From the NCBI GenBank assembly GCA_022340465.1, contig JAJDNW010000130.1, positions 97,719 to 161,718 of the forward strand: a stretch of DNA of 64,000 bases, written 5' to 3'. Every line of letters starts with the position of its first letter. The first letter of the stretch is position 1. This DNA is from Deltaproteobacteria bacterium. GTDB taxonomy: Bacteria > Desulfobacterota > Desulfobacteria > Desulfobacterales > B30-G6. The notes beneath the pieces are model-generated. The model was given only the letters and a program-made list of their open reading frames with translations. It did not search any database and had not been told where the DNA came from. This document shows positions 7,673 to 16,399 of the stretch, in pieces. Position numbers and translations under genes: made by a program.

Positions 7673-9206
7673 TGCAGAGACATATGACAAACATAAGGGG
7701 GTTGTGACCGCCGTTAAAAAAGCGCTCATGCAGACCAGCATCCGCAAAAAGGTCGAGCTGACCATCGTGGCCTATATTCTGGTCGCGGGAATTCTGTGGC
7801 TGCTTAATTTCCACAACGGCCTGACCCTCAACGAAAAATTACGCATCATCGAAAAAAAGGAAGACCTGCTCAACACCATCCTGGAAGCCCGGCGCTATGA
7901 GAAAAACTATTTTTTGACCGGCAATGCCTCCCATCTGGGAGAAGCGGTGGTCTTTATCTTCAAGGCCGAAGATAAATTGCAGGATATCATCGCCCACCAC
8001 GGCGAGTATGCCGCCACCCCGGATCTGGATCAACGTCTGGTCCACCTCAAGGATTACGGCGCCTCCATGGGCGCTCTGGCCAGCTCGCAGGCAGGAATAC
8101 AGGGTTTCGTTTCAGGGCCCGTGCCCGAGCAGGAAGCCATCCGGGTCCTGGGCCGCGAAATAACCGAAGAGATCGAAACCATGGTGCAGGTCGAGCGCCA
8201 GCAGATCAGCCGGTTGATTCGGGACGCCAGATTCTACCACTTCATGGCCCTGGGCGGTCTGCTGATCCTGTCCATTTTCGTGTTTGTTTTTTTCCGCCTC
8301 AATGTCAACCGTCCTCTCAAAGCCCTGGAAAGCGCTATCGGGGACATTGCCTCGGGGCACTACGAGAACATCCCGGCCATTGGGGCCGGCCAGGAATTCG
8401 AATCCCTGGTCGACAGCCTGAACCACATGATCAACCGGCTGAACCGCCGCAACCAGGAGTTGATCCAGGCCAAGAAAATGGCCTCCTTGGGAACGCTCAC
8501 TTCCGGCGTGGCCCACGAACTCAACAATCCGCTCAACAACATCTCCACCTCTCTTCAGATTGTGCTCGAAGAGCTGGAGGACGAGGATCTCGACTTCAAG
8601 CGCGAGTTGCTGGAAGGGGCGGAAAAGGAGGTAGTGCGTGCGCGGGACATCGTCAGGGCCCTGCTTGAATTCTCCCGCCAGAGCGCTTTTTCCATCAAGC
8701 CGGTGGCGATAAAATCTCTGGTGGACGACACCCTCAAGTTGATCAAGGGAGAACTGCCGGCGAATGTGTCGGTCGATCTCAACATCGAAAACGACATCCA
8801 GGCCGCCCTGGATTTTCGCCGCATGCAGCAGGTGCTGATCAACCTGATGCTCAACGGCATCCAGGCCATGGACCAGGGGGGGACGCTCACGATCAGCGCT
8901 TTTGAGCGCAGCGGCCATGATTTTTGCATCGAAATCAGCGACACGGGTTGCGGCATTCCAGGCGAAAATTTTTCGAAAATTTTCGACCCCTTTTTTTCCA
9001 CCAAGGAGGGCCTGCGAAAATCCGACAGCGACATGCGCCCCTATGACGGCATCCTGGACCAGCAGGGCACGGGCCTGGGCCTGGCCATCTGCCACGGCAT
9101 CGTTCAGAAACACGGCGGACGGATTTCGGTAGAGAGCGAGGTCGGGAAGGGAACCACCTTTACGGTTTGTCTGCCGATGGGAACGAATCATGACGACTCA
9201 AAATGA
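7665..9206 (+). CDS. Membrane sensor histidine kinase
   Basis: The 513-residue protein has one transmembrane helix near 33-50, a periplasmic helical sensor region to about 190, a second helix near 192-211, HAMP (about 212-265), a dimerisation/phospho-acceptor domain with His284 in SGVAHELNNPLNN, and a catalytic ATPase domain with the G2 motif QGTGLGLAICHG. An insertion with a long polar loop sits between the F-box (FDPFFSTKEG) and G2. Translation overlaps both the upstream kinase-like gene and the downstream response regulator, so all three are co-expressed. It is the obvious phosphodonor for the regulator next to it and possibly for the receiver-Lon protein. Confidence 0.92.
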   Translation: MRDAETYDKHKGVVTAVKKALMQTSIRKKVELTIVAYILVAGILWLLNFHNGLTLNEKLRIIEKKEDLLNTILEARRYEKNYFLTGNASHLGEAVVFIFKAEDKLQDIIAHHGEYAATPDLDQRLVHLKDYGASMGALASSQAGIQGFVSGPVPEQEAIRVLGREITEEIETMVQVERQQISRLIRDARFYHFMALGGLLILSIFVFVFFRLNVNRPLKALESAIGDIASGHYENIPAIGAGQEFESLVDSLNHMINRLNRRNQELIQAKKMASLGTLTSGVAHELNNPLNNISTSLQIVLEELEDEDLDFKRELLEGAEKEVVRARDIVRALLEFSRQSAFSIKPVAIKSLVDDTLKLIKGELPANVSVDLNIENDIQAALDFRRMQQVLINLMLNGIQAMDQGGTLTISAFERSGHDFCIEISDTGCGIPGENFSKIFDPFFSTKEGLRKSDSDMRPYDGILDQQGTGLGLAICHGIVQKHGGRISVESEVGKGTTFTVCLPMGTNHDDSK

Positions 9207-10554
9207 AGGGTCCATTCTGGTGGTGGAAGACGAAGCCATCGCCCGCAAAAACCTGGTTCACATTTTAAATAAGCAGGGCTATACGGTGACGCCGGCAGAG
9301 AGCGGGTCGAAAGCCCTGTCCCTTTTGGCGGCCGAAACCTTCGACCTGGTCCTCACAGACCTGAAAATGGAAAAAGTGGACGGCATGGAGGTGCTGGCCG
9401 AAAGCCGCCGCCGGCACCCGCTGACAGAAGTGATCATCCTCACCGGCTATGCCACGGTGGACTCGGCCGTCAATGCCCTGAAAGCCGGTGCATACCACTA
9501 TGTCGCCAAACCGTACAAGATAGAGGCCATTCGCAAAATCGTCAGCGAAGCCCTCATCAAACGCCGCCTCCAGCTCGAAAACCTGCAGCTCAAGGAGAGT
9601 TTGAAAACGGGCCGGGCCAAACCGATGGTCGTCGGCCAAAGCCCCCCCATGCAAACCGTGCTGAAAACCGTCCAGCGCATCGCCCCATCGGGCGCCAACG
9701 TCCTCCTTCTCGGCGAAAGCGGAACTGGCAAGGAGATCATTGCACAGACGATTCACGACTTGAGCGACCGGGCCTCGAAGCGCTTCGTGGCCTTCAACTG
9801 CGGTTCTTTCAGCGAGGCGTTGATGGCCAACGAGTTGTTCGGGCATGAAAAGGGGGCCTTCACCGGGGCCAATCAATCCAAGGCAGGACTGCTGGAAACG
9901 GCTTCCGGGGGAACGGTTTTTCTCGACGAGATCGGCGACATGCCCCCCACCATGCAGATTCAACTCCTGCGCGTCATACAGGAGCGGGAGATGCTGAGGG
10001 TGGGCGGAACGGCTCCGGTGCCGGTGGATGTCCGCTTCATCGCCGCGACGCATCGTGACCTGCAGCAGGACGTGGAAGGCGGCCATTTCCGCCAGGACCT
10101 TTTTTTCCGGCTGAATGTCATCGCCATCCGACTGCCTCCGCTGGCCGAACGCGAAGGCGACGTCCCCCTGCTGGCCAATTTCTTCCTGGCCCGAAAGCGC
10201 GTCGCCATGCAAAAGGAGATCAAATCCATCGAGCCGGATGCCATGGAGCTATTGAGCCGCTACAGCTGGCCGGGCAATGTGCGCGAACTGGAAAACACCA
10301 TCGAGCGTGCCGTGGCCATGGCCGAAGGTGATGTGGTGCGGGTGGCCGATCTGCCGCCCCATATCAACCAGCTGACCATAGAGACCTATCGCCATGCGTC
10401 TGGTGAAATCCCCACTCTGGAAGAAATGGAAAAGCGCTATATCCTGTGGGTGCTGGAGAAGCACAAAGGGAATAAGACCAAGGCATCCGCTGCCATGGGA
10501 ATAGATCGGGTATCCCTGTGGCGCAAGATCAAGCGTTATGGTATCGAGGATTAG
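9190..10554 (+). CDS. NtrC-family sigma-54-dependent response regulator
   Basis: The 454-residue protein has a receiver domain (1-125, phospho-acceptor Asp57 in LTDLKM), an AAA+ domain with Walker A GESGTGKE and the sigma-54-contacting loop GAFTGA, and a C-terminal Fis-type helix-turn-helix (NKTKASAAMGIDRVSLWRKI). It is therefore a bona fide enhancer-binding activator. It overlaps the kinase gene by 17 bases. Candidate targets in the window are the sigma-54-type promoters near 381-400, 3241-3257 and 16245-16262. Which of these it binds is not shown by the sequence. Confidence 0.95.
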   Translation: MTTQNEGSILVVEDEAIARKNLVHILNKQGYTVTPAESGSKALSLLAAETFDLVLTDLKMEKVDGMEVLAESRRRHPLTEVIILTGYATVDSAVNALKAGAYHYVAKPYKIEAIRKIVSEALIKRRLQLENLQLKESLKTGRAKPMVVGQSPPMQTVLKTVQRIAPSGANVLLLGESGTGKEIIAQTIHDLSDRASKRFVAFNCGSFSEALMANELFGHEKGAFTGANQSKAGLLETASGGTVFLDEIGDMPPTMQIQLLRVIQEREMLRVGGTAPVPVDVRFIAATHRDLQQDVEGGHFRQDLFFRLNVIAIRLPPLAEREGDVPLLANFFLARKRVAMQKEIKSIEPDAMELLSRYSWPGNVRELENTIERAVAMAEGDVVRVADLPPHINQLTIETYRHASGEIPTLEEMEKRYILWVLEKHKGNKTKASAAMGIDRVSLWRKIKRYGIED

Positions 10555-10655
10555 GCCAGCAAAAAATTCAGCGGACGAAATCCGTTTTTCAGGGCATCCA
10601 GCGATGGGACCGTTCCGACGGGTGTGAGTGGAATCGGGTGGAGAGTTCAAGAAAC

Positions 10656-12509
10656 ATGAAGAGCAACACCAGCGGGAAACCTGAAAAAGCGGCGGAAGAG
10701 GGGCCGGCCCTGGTCCTGAATGAGGAAACGGGACCCGCGTCCTCGGTGCCGGCTGTGCCCGAAGGAATTACGGCACACAAAAAAGGGGGCATGGGGCAGT
10801 TAGCCGCCACGGCGATCTGCGGTAACGACATAACCTCATCCTGCCTGTATGTGTCCGCCCTGGCCATCATCTATGCCGGCCGGTGGGCACCGCTGGTGCT
10901 GCTGATGGTGGCCGGCGTACTTTTCTTGTTTCGATCCATCTATGCGGAGGTGGTAGGGGCGCTGCCGCTCAATGGCGGCGCTTATAATGCGCTGTTGAAC
11001 ACCACCAGCAAGTACCGGGCATCCATCGCCGCCTGCCTCACGCTTCTTTCCTACATGGCCACAGCCGTCATATCGGCCAGTGAGGCCATGCACTATGTGC
11101 ACGTCATGTGGAACGGCTTTCCGGTTACCGCGGCGACGATCAGCGTTCTGGCGTTTTTTATGGTACTGACGATCATCGGCATCACCGAATCGTCCCGCGT
11201 GGCCATCTTTATTTTTATATTCCACCTGACGACGTTGACGCTGCTGATTGGTGCCAGCATCGTTTACATCAGCGGTGCCGGTGTCGAGACGTTGCTGAGC
11301 AATCTGGGCACAAGAGCTCCGGATGGATTGTTCACCGCCCTTTATTTCGGCTTTGCAGCTTCCCTGCTGGGTATTTCGGGCTTCGAAAGCTCGGCCAACT
11401 TCGTGGAGGAACAAGCCGAGGGGGTCTTCCCCAAAACCTTGAGAAACATGTGGGGGGCGGTCACCCTTTTCAACCCCATGATGGCCTTGTTGGCCCTGGC
11501 CCTGGTACCCATCGGCCATGTCGGGGGGCACCAGGAGGCCCTGCTGGCCCACATGGCCCAGATTTCCAGCGGCATGTGGCTGGCCGATCTTATTTCCGTC
11601 GATGCCGCCCTTGTGCTGAGCGGCGCAGTGCTGACGAGTTTCATCGGTGTCAACGGGCTCGTGCGGCGCATGGCGCTTGACAGGTGCCTGCCGCAATTTT
11701 TACTGAAGACCGGTCGCCGGGGGACCACCCACCGGATCATCATTGCCTTTTTTATGCTTTGCGTATCGATTTTTCTGATCACCGAAGGTCAGTTGAAAGC
11801 GCTGGCCGGCGTCTATACCATCTCCTTTCTGGCGGTCATGGCCCTGTTCGGCCTCGGCAACATATTTCTGAAAACGAAACGTGCAGGCCTTCCCCGGCCC
11901 ACGGTGGCGCCCCTGATGTCCGTCCTGGTCGCCGTGGCAGCCGTCATCGCCGGTCTGGTCGGCAATGCCGTGATGAATCCACCCTATTTGGCGGTATTTC
12001 TGGAGTACTTCGCCTTTGCCCTTCTGGTCGTATCCGTTATGCTGGGCCGCATCATCATTCTTCAGGCCTGTCTGTTTATCGTAAGAGGCATTCTCAAATA
12101 TTTCATCGGCCGCATGACCTTCATTTCCAGAATGCTGCGCGACAAGATCGATGAGATCAATTCACAGCAGGTGGTCTTCTTCACCCGGGGAGACAATCTG
12201 GCCAATCTCAACAAGGCTATTTTGTACGTCCAGCAAAATGAACATACCAACCGCCTCAAGGTGGTTACGGTGATTCCGGAGAAGGGTGAGATCGCGCCTA
12301 ACCTGAGAAGGGATCTCGACATGCTCGACGAAACGTACCCCGGCATCGATATCGAACTGGTCGTTCAGGTAGGCAAATTCGGGCCGGAAATGATCGAGAC
12401 GCTTTCAAAACAATGGAACATTCCGACGAACCTGATGTTCATCGGTTCCCCGGGCACCCATTTCCTGTACGGCCTTGCCGAACTGGGGGGAGTCCGCCTG
12501 ATTATCTGA
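10656..12509 (+). CDS. KimA-like APC-superfamily potassium permease
   Basis: ATG at 10656 is chosen (GGAGAG about 11 bases upstream); the frame is open further upstream but without protein-like sequence. The 617-residue protein has about 12 transmembrane helices with IYAEVVGALPLNGGAYNALL and LSYMATAVISASEAM, which I recognise as typical of KimA-type APC transporters. A cytosolic C-terminal domain starts near VVFFTRGDNLANLNKAIL and has a universal-stress-like pattern, as in KimA. Its convergent neighbours encode the KtrA/KtrB potassium system. The potassium specificity is family-level inference. Confidence 0.75.
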   Translation: MKSNTSGKPEKAAEEGPALVLNEETGPASSVPAVPEGITAHKKGGMGQLAATAICGNDITSSCLYVSALAIIYAGRWAPLVLLMVAGVLFLFRSIYAEVVGALPLNGGAYNALLNTTSKYRASIAACLTLLSYMATAVISASEAMHYVHVMWNGFPVTAATISVLAFFMVLTIIGITESSRVAIFIFIFHLTTLTLLIGASIVYISGAGVETLLSNLGTRAPDGLFTALYFGFAASLLGISGFESSANFVEEQAEGVFPKTLRNMWGAVTLFNPMMALLALALVPIGHVGGHQEALLAHMAQISSGMWLADLISVDAALVLSGAVLTSFIGVNGLVRRMALDRCLPQFLLKTGRRGTTHRIIIAFFMLCVSIFLITEGQLKALAGVYTISFLAVMALFGLGNIFLKTKRAGLPRPTVAPLMSVLVAVAAVIAGLVGNAVMNPPYLAVFLEYFAFALLVVSVMLGRIIILQACLFIVRGILKYFIGRMTFISRMLRDKIDEINSQQVVFFTRGDNLANLNKAILYVQQNEHTNRLKVVTVIPEKGEIAPNLRRDLDMLDETYPGIDIELVVQVGKFGPEMIETLSKQWNIPTNLMFIGSPGTHFLYGLAELGGVRLII

Positions 12510-12537
12510 TATCGTGTCAATCGCGCGAACAGAAGGA

Positions 12538-13203
12538 TCAACCGTGGCTGCGCAGCTTTTCCAGGGCTTTGTTCGGCCCCAGCAGGATCATGATATCGCT
12601 GTCCTTCAAGATGAACTTGGCGGTGGGAATCATGTTCAGACGCTCCGGGACGAGTTCTTTGATGGCAACCACCTGGACCCCGTAGCGGTTGATCAGGTTC
12701 AACTCTCGCAGGCTTTTCCCGATAAATTCGTTGGGAGGGGCGAGCTGGATGATGCTGAAGCCCTCCAAAACCGGCAGGTACTCGATCAGGTTTGGGTTGT
12801 GCAGGCGTTCGGCCAGGGAAATTGCCATGTCCTTTTCGGGAAACAGGATTTCAGACGCCCCGATTTTTCGTAAAATTCTGCCGTGGGGCTCGCTGATGGC
12901 TTTGGCGATCACCTGCTTCACCCCGATCTCCTTGAGATTGAGCACGGTCAGAATGGAATCGCTGAGCACCGAACCGATGCACACCACGGCGGCATCGAGG
13001 TCCCTGACGCCCAGGTTCTCCATTACCCGGCGGTCGGTTGTATCGGCCACCACGGCCTGGCTGACCTTGTCGCGAATATCCTGAACGCGGGTTTGGTCCT
13101 TGTCGACGGCCAGCACTTCATGGCCTTTCTCATAAAGGCGGCTGGCCAGATAGAAGCCGAAATTACCCAATCCCAAAACGGCATATTGCTTCATTTTCTT
13201 CAC
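12538..13203 (-). CDS. ktrA: KtrA/TrkA-type potassium channel regulator
   Basis: The 221-residue cytosolic protein has an RCK N domain with the Rossmann motif GLGNFGFYLASRLYEKGHEV and acidic VDKD, then an RCK_C domain from about 140. It forms the gating ring that controls the adjacent membrane subunit in response to nucleotides. Its gene overlaps ktrB by 4 bases (ATGA at 13200-13203) and ends 28 bases from the KimA-like gene, which runs in the opposite direction. The single RCK copy favours KtrA over the two-copy TrkA. Confidence 0.9.
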   Translation of the reverse strand: MKKMKQYAVLGLGNFGFYLASRLYEKGHEVLAVDKDQTRVQDIRDKVSQAVVADTTDRRVMENLGVRDLDAAVVCIGSVLSDSILTVLNLKEIGVKQVIAKAISEPHGRILRKIGASEILFPEKDMAISLAERLHNPNLIEYLPVLEGFSIIQLAPPNEFIGKSLRELNLINRYGVQVVAIKELVPERLNMIPTAKFILKDSDIMILLGPNKALEKLRSHG

Positions 13204-14624
13204 CCGATCATAATGTTTTCTTCAGCGAAATAGTGGCGTTGCATACCCTGGCGGCTGACTGCCAGGGCGATCATCAACGGCCCCAGGCGTCCGACGAACA
13301 TGACGCCTGCGATAATCAATTTCCCGGCGGTGGAAAGGCCCGAGGTCACCCCCGTGGACAGCCCTACCGTGCCGAAGGCGCTGACCACCTCGAAAAGCAG
13401 CTCGAGGAATTTCCCCCTGCTCATGGGGTGGGAGACTTCCCCCAACTCGGTCATGAGCATTAACATCGTTGCCGAGAATATAACGAAAATGCTTATCATT
13501 ACAATGCTGACGGCCTTGCCGATGCTTTCCTGGGAAATGGTCCGATGAAAGAGCTGTGGTTTTTCGTGACCGAAAAGCCGGGATATTCCCAGGATGATCA
13601 AACACGAGAAGGTCGTGGTTTTTATGCCGCCCCCGCATGAACCGGGCGAGGCGCCGATGATCATCAGGAGGATGATCAGAAAGAGGGCCTCGTTGGACAT
13701 ATCGGAAATGGAGATGGAGTTGAATCCGGCGGTTCTGGCGCTCACCGCGTGGAAAAAACCGACCAGACACCGTTGTAGCGGATGAAAGGGGGTCAGGGTA
13801 TTGTCCCACTCCATGAGCACGATAAGCACGGTGCTGACGAAAAGCAGAATCGCCGTGGAGGACAGGACCAGTTTCGAATGCAGGCTCAGGCGGGACAGGG
13901 GGCGGTGTTTGACGGAGAGCCGGTGGCGGATTTCCGAAAGGACCAGGAACCCGATTCCCCCGCTGATGATAAGAAAACAGACGGCCAGGTTTATCGGTAC
14001 GTTTTCCTGGAAAGACGTGAAACTGTCGGAGAAGGTCGAAAAACCCGCGTTGCAGAAGGCACTGATGGAATGAAAAATGGAGAGATAAACGGCTTCCCCC
14101 TTGGTTCTTCCCGGGAGGAACTGGATAAACATCACCAGGGCGCCGAGGCTTTCGATGACCAGGGTGAAAAGGGCGACGTCCTTCAAGAGACTGCCGACAC
14201 TGCGATCACCGCTGTGGGTCAGGGTATCGGAAATGACGACGCGGCCGATCATGCTGGGGCGCTTCCCCGCGACCATCAAAAGCAGGGTGGAAATGGTCAT
14301 GATCCCGAGCCCGCCCACCTGGATCATGGCAAGAATCACCACCTGACCGAAGCGGGTCAGTTCGCGGCCCGTGTCGAGCACGACAAGCCCGGTGACGCAG
14401 GTCGCCGAGGTGGCCGTAAAAAGGGCATTGACAAACCCGATGGGTGTCGCCGTGGATGCCGCCGGAAGCATCAGCAGCAACGCCCCCGTCAGGATAACGG
14501 CGCCAAAACCGAAAATGGCGATACGGGCCGGGGATTTCAACACCGATCGCGACAGATAAGCGGCGAACCTTTTGAACGTTTCGGCCGTCCAAGACGGATC
14601 CGGTTGTTGTTGCAGCATCTGCAT
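13200..14624 (-). CDS. ktrB: KtrB/TrkH-type potassium uptake membrane subunit
   Basis: The 474-residue protein shows four repeated membrane-pore-membrane units with selectivity segments TSATCVTGL, ISAFCNAGF, VSARTAGFN and VSAFGTVGLS. The first filter glycine lies in CVTGL, and the loop GASPGSCGGGIKTTT is the family's gating loop in the third unit. With KtrA it would take up K+ (Na+-coupled in studied members). It is the first gene of a two-gene operon. Confidence 0.92.
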   Translation of the reverse strand: MQMLQQQPDPSWTAETFKRFAAYLSRSVLKSPARIAIFGFGAVILTGALLLMLPAASTATPIGFVNALFTATSATCVTGLVVLDTGRELTRFGQVVILAMIQVGGLGIMTISTLLLMVAGKRPSMIGRVVISDTLTHSGDRSVGSLLKDVALFTLVIESLGALVMFIQFLPGRTKGEAVYLSIFHSISAFCNAGFSTFSDSFTSFQENVPINLAVCFLIISGGIGFLVLSEIRHRLSVKHRPLSRLSLHSKLVLSSTAILLFVSTVLIVLMEWDNTLTPFHPLQRCLVGFFHAVSARTAGFNSISISDMSNEALFLIILLMIIGASPGSCGGGIKTTTFSCLIILGISRLFGHEKPQLFHRTISQESIGKAVSIVMISIFVIFSATMLMLMTELGEVSHPMSRGKFLELLFEVVSAFGTVGLSTGVTSGLSTAGKLIIAGVMFVGRLGPLMIALAVSRQGMQRHYFAEENIMIG

Positions 14625-14921
14625 CTGATGTACTCTAAGGAATCTCTATCGACGGTATCTGTTTTATCTCGATCCAGGCTTTTGCAGCGCCGAGGTTCGG
14701 ACAGGACTATAATATAAACATTTGCCATAAATCAAGGCAGGCCTGTAGAAGGAAGGGCTGGCCCGGGATTGGCGGAGCTTCGGATTGCTTGGCCACCTAT
14801 TTTGCAGGGGGGCGATCAATGTAACAATAGTTTTGCCGTCAAGGCGATCAGATGTCAAAACGGTTTCCCACTTCTTGTCCTGCTGCTCCCGGCTCTCGAG
14901 GGATGCCTCGGGGACACAATG
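14625..14921. other. Intergenic region with the ktrBA promoter
   Basis: The 297-base gap lies upstream of ktrB and downstream of the DUF1847 gene. A possible sigma-70 promoter faces ktrB. I see no coding frame and no riboswitch-like fold. A c-di-AMP riboswitch was considered but has no support. Confidence 0.5.
14706..14735 (-). promoter_or_regulatory. Possible sigma-70 promoter for ktrBA
   Basis: On the minus strand TTGATT (14735-14730) is followed after 18 bases by TATAGT (14711-14706), about 80 bases upstream of the ktrB start codon. The match is moderate. Confidence 0.3.
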
Positions 14922-15593
14922 CTACTTTTTCAGAAAGGCGTAGTAGCTGCCCATGTTGTAGACCGCCGCCAGCGGATTGTGACCCATCAGCCGGTCTTTT
15001 ACCGCCAATACCGTCACCGGTGCGTCCAGGTGCTTGATAGCCAGGGAATCGTGGCCGACACACAGTCCCAGCAGGATGTTGAAATCCACGCGTTGGTCGT
15101 TGACAATTTTAGCCTGGTAGATCGGGTTGCACATGGACTCGAACGTGTTGGGGTGTATTTTCTGCTCCTCTTTTAATCCGAGTGCCTCCTTGGGCGTCCT
15201 GCCGGCCTTGCAGGCCACGGAGACCATCTCAAACCCCCGGCCCCTGTAGAACTTGTCCACCATCCTGGCTTCCCCGGCCAACCCCACGCAAAACAGCAGG
15301 CCCAAGCGCCGATAGTCCATTTTTTCGGCGAACTCGGCGATTTCCAGGATGCGTGGTTTCAGCGGTTTGACGCCGCCGCCCGCCACGTGTTCGTAGCATT
15401 CGGCTTCCTGGATAGATGCATTGCGGGCAAACCTCGATGCCTGCGGATCTTCGTACAGTGCCATGCTTTCGTCGAGAAGCTTCTTTTCATTCACCGTGGG
15501 GCAGGATCCCAAACCTTTACCGTTTTCGATGTTGCACAGCCTCTCCGGCCATTGATAGGGGCATTGGGCGCAACCGGGCGTCAATTCGTTCAT
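14922..15593 (-). CDS. DUF1847-family cysteine-rich protein
   Basis: The start at 15593 is chosen because AAGGAG lies 7 bases upstream; the frame could extend 10 codons further. The 223-residue protein has a four-cysteine N-terminal motif (CAQC, then C of ERLC and GSCP) that probably binds zinc or iron, followed by a long domain with CVGLAGEAR and CVGHDSLAI typical of the DUF1847 family. The function of that family is unknown. It stands alone on the minus strand with its own upstream palindrome. Confidence 0.8.
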   Translation of the reverse strand: MNELTPGCAQCPYQWPERLCNIENGKGLGSCPTVNEKKLLDESMALYEDPQASRFARNASIQEAECYEHVAGGGVKPLKPRILEIAEFAEKMDYRRLGLLFCVGLAGEARMVDKFYRGRGFEMVSVACKAGRTPKEALGLKEEQKIHPNTFESMCNPIYQAKIVNDQRVDFNILLGLCVGHDSLAIKHLDAPVTVLAVKDRLMGHNPLAAVYNMGSYYAFLKK

Positions 15594-15684
15594 GGAATGC
15601 TCCTTCTGAGATTGTATATGCATTATGGAGATAAGGCCTAACGGACTCGATGGAATTATGGCCGATACGTTTCGGCATCATAGA

Positions 15685-15701
15685 CCTAAATTGAATTTAG
15701 G
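15685..15701. promoter_or_regulatory. 17-base palindrome upstream of the DUF1847 gene
   Basis: CCTAAATT-G-AATTTAGG is perfectly symmetric with a single central base. It lies about 92 bases upstream of the DUF1847 start and could be an operator. The binding protein is unknown. Confidence 0.4.
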
Positions 15702-15788
15702 ATAGAATTACCCCGGCATCGGCTCATTGTCAAACAGATATCCCCCCGGCGTTTCCGCAGCAACGGGGCCAGGCAGGCAGCATATCCC

Positions 15789-16088
15789 TTAAAATTCCCT
15801 ACCGCCTCTGTAGGTCAGGGTAGGCATGCGGTTGGCACCGGCCTGGCGGGCGACGGCATCGACCTGCTCTAGACACGCCCAGGCCATGCGCAGATCGAAG
15901 TTGCCGGCGAGCGCCTCCTCAACCAGGCGGTTGGGTTCATCGCTGCCAAAGGCTTCCCACCACCAGTTCGGCCCCGATGTGTCGCCGGTGTGGAGCGCAA
16001 AGTGCTCCGGCAGTTCGATGGGTGCATCCGGCCGCACCTGGGTTGAAGCATGCTGCGGCCGGTGATGACCGTCAGACTCCCGAACCAT
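15789..16088 (-). pseudogene. Decayed N-terminal fragment of an outer-membrane efflux lipoprotein
   Basis: The frame contains IELPEHFAL, WWWEAFGSDEPNRLVEEAL and LAGNFDLRMAWACLEQVDA, which is the opening of NodT/OprM-type outer-membrane efflux proteins. Normal members run to about 450-500 residues, but here the frame stops about 75 residues into the recognisable part, with no downstream continuation. The lipoprotein signal appears displaced into a neighbouring frame (about 16040-16102). No start with a ribosome site is evident. It is a relic whose partner inner-membrane pump genes are absent. Confidence 0.65.
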
Positions 16089-16151
16089 CGGGTCATTACC
16101 AATCGGACATGCCCGGCATGGGACTCAAATTATTGAAATCCTGGTCTTCGG

Positions 16152-16174
16152 AACCCGAATTATCAGTTCGGGTT
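16152..16174. promoter_or_regulatory. Dyad AACCCGAA-N7-TTCGGGTT, possible activator site
   Basis: Perfect 8-base arms surround a 7-base centre. The dyad is centred about 108 bases upstream of the predicted sigma-54 start near 16271, a typical enhancer position. It could alternatively be the 3' hairpin of a decayed gene. Confidence 0.45.
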
Positions 16175-16244
16175 TAGGCGGAAAATGTTCGCAATGAGTC
16201 CGCTTAATTCATTTAAATATAAATAAAATTAATATGTTGAAAAT

Positions 16245-16262
16245 TTGGCACGAGTAATGCTA
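16245..16262 (+). promoter_or_regulatory. Sigma-54 promoter of the four-gene PLP/DUF1611/PP-loop-creatininase/epimerase operon
   Basis: TTGGCACGAGTAATGCTA matches the consensus TTGGCACG-N4-TTGC with a single change in the -12 half and exact GG-N10-GC spacing. The predicted start near 16271 leaves a leader of about 130-145 bases. Confidence 0.7.
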
Positions 16263-16399
16263 TGGTGGCCTGCAGACAGTGTGAAATCACATGTTTCTAC
16301 ATTTCCACGAAGCAATTGCCGGCGCGAGATCACTCTGAAAAAGCAGGTTGTCACGATACGGAAATATGCGCTCGAACCAACCAACGAATATGAGAAAAA

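Noticed and set aside
13782..14717. A 311-codon plus-strand frame across ktrB
   Set aside because: It is strongly biased to Gly, Asp, Arg and His, as expected for the antisense of a membrane protein gene.
14625..14921. c-di-AMP (ydaO-type) riboswitch upstream of ktrB
   Set aside because: The conserved pseudo-symmetric core motifs are not present in the gap.
16280..16291. CRP-like sequence TGTGAAATCACA
   Set aside because: The half-sites are separated by 2 bases rather than the required 6, and it lies downstream of the sigma-54 start site.
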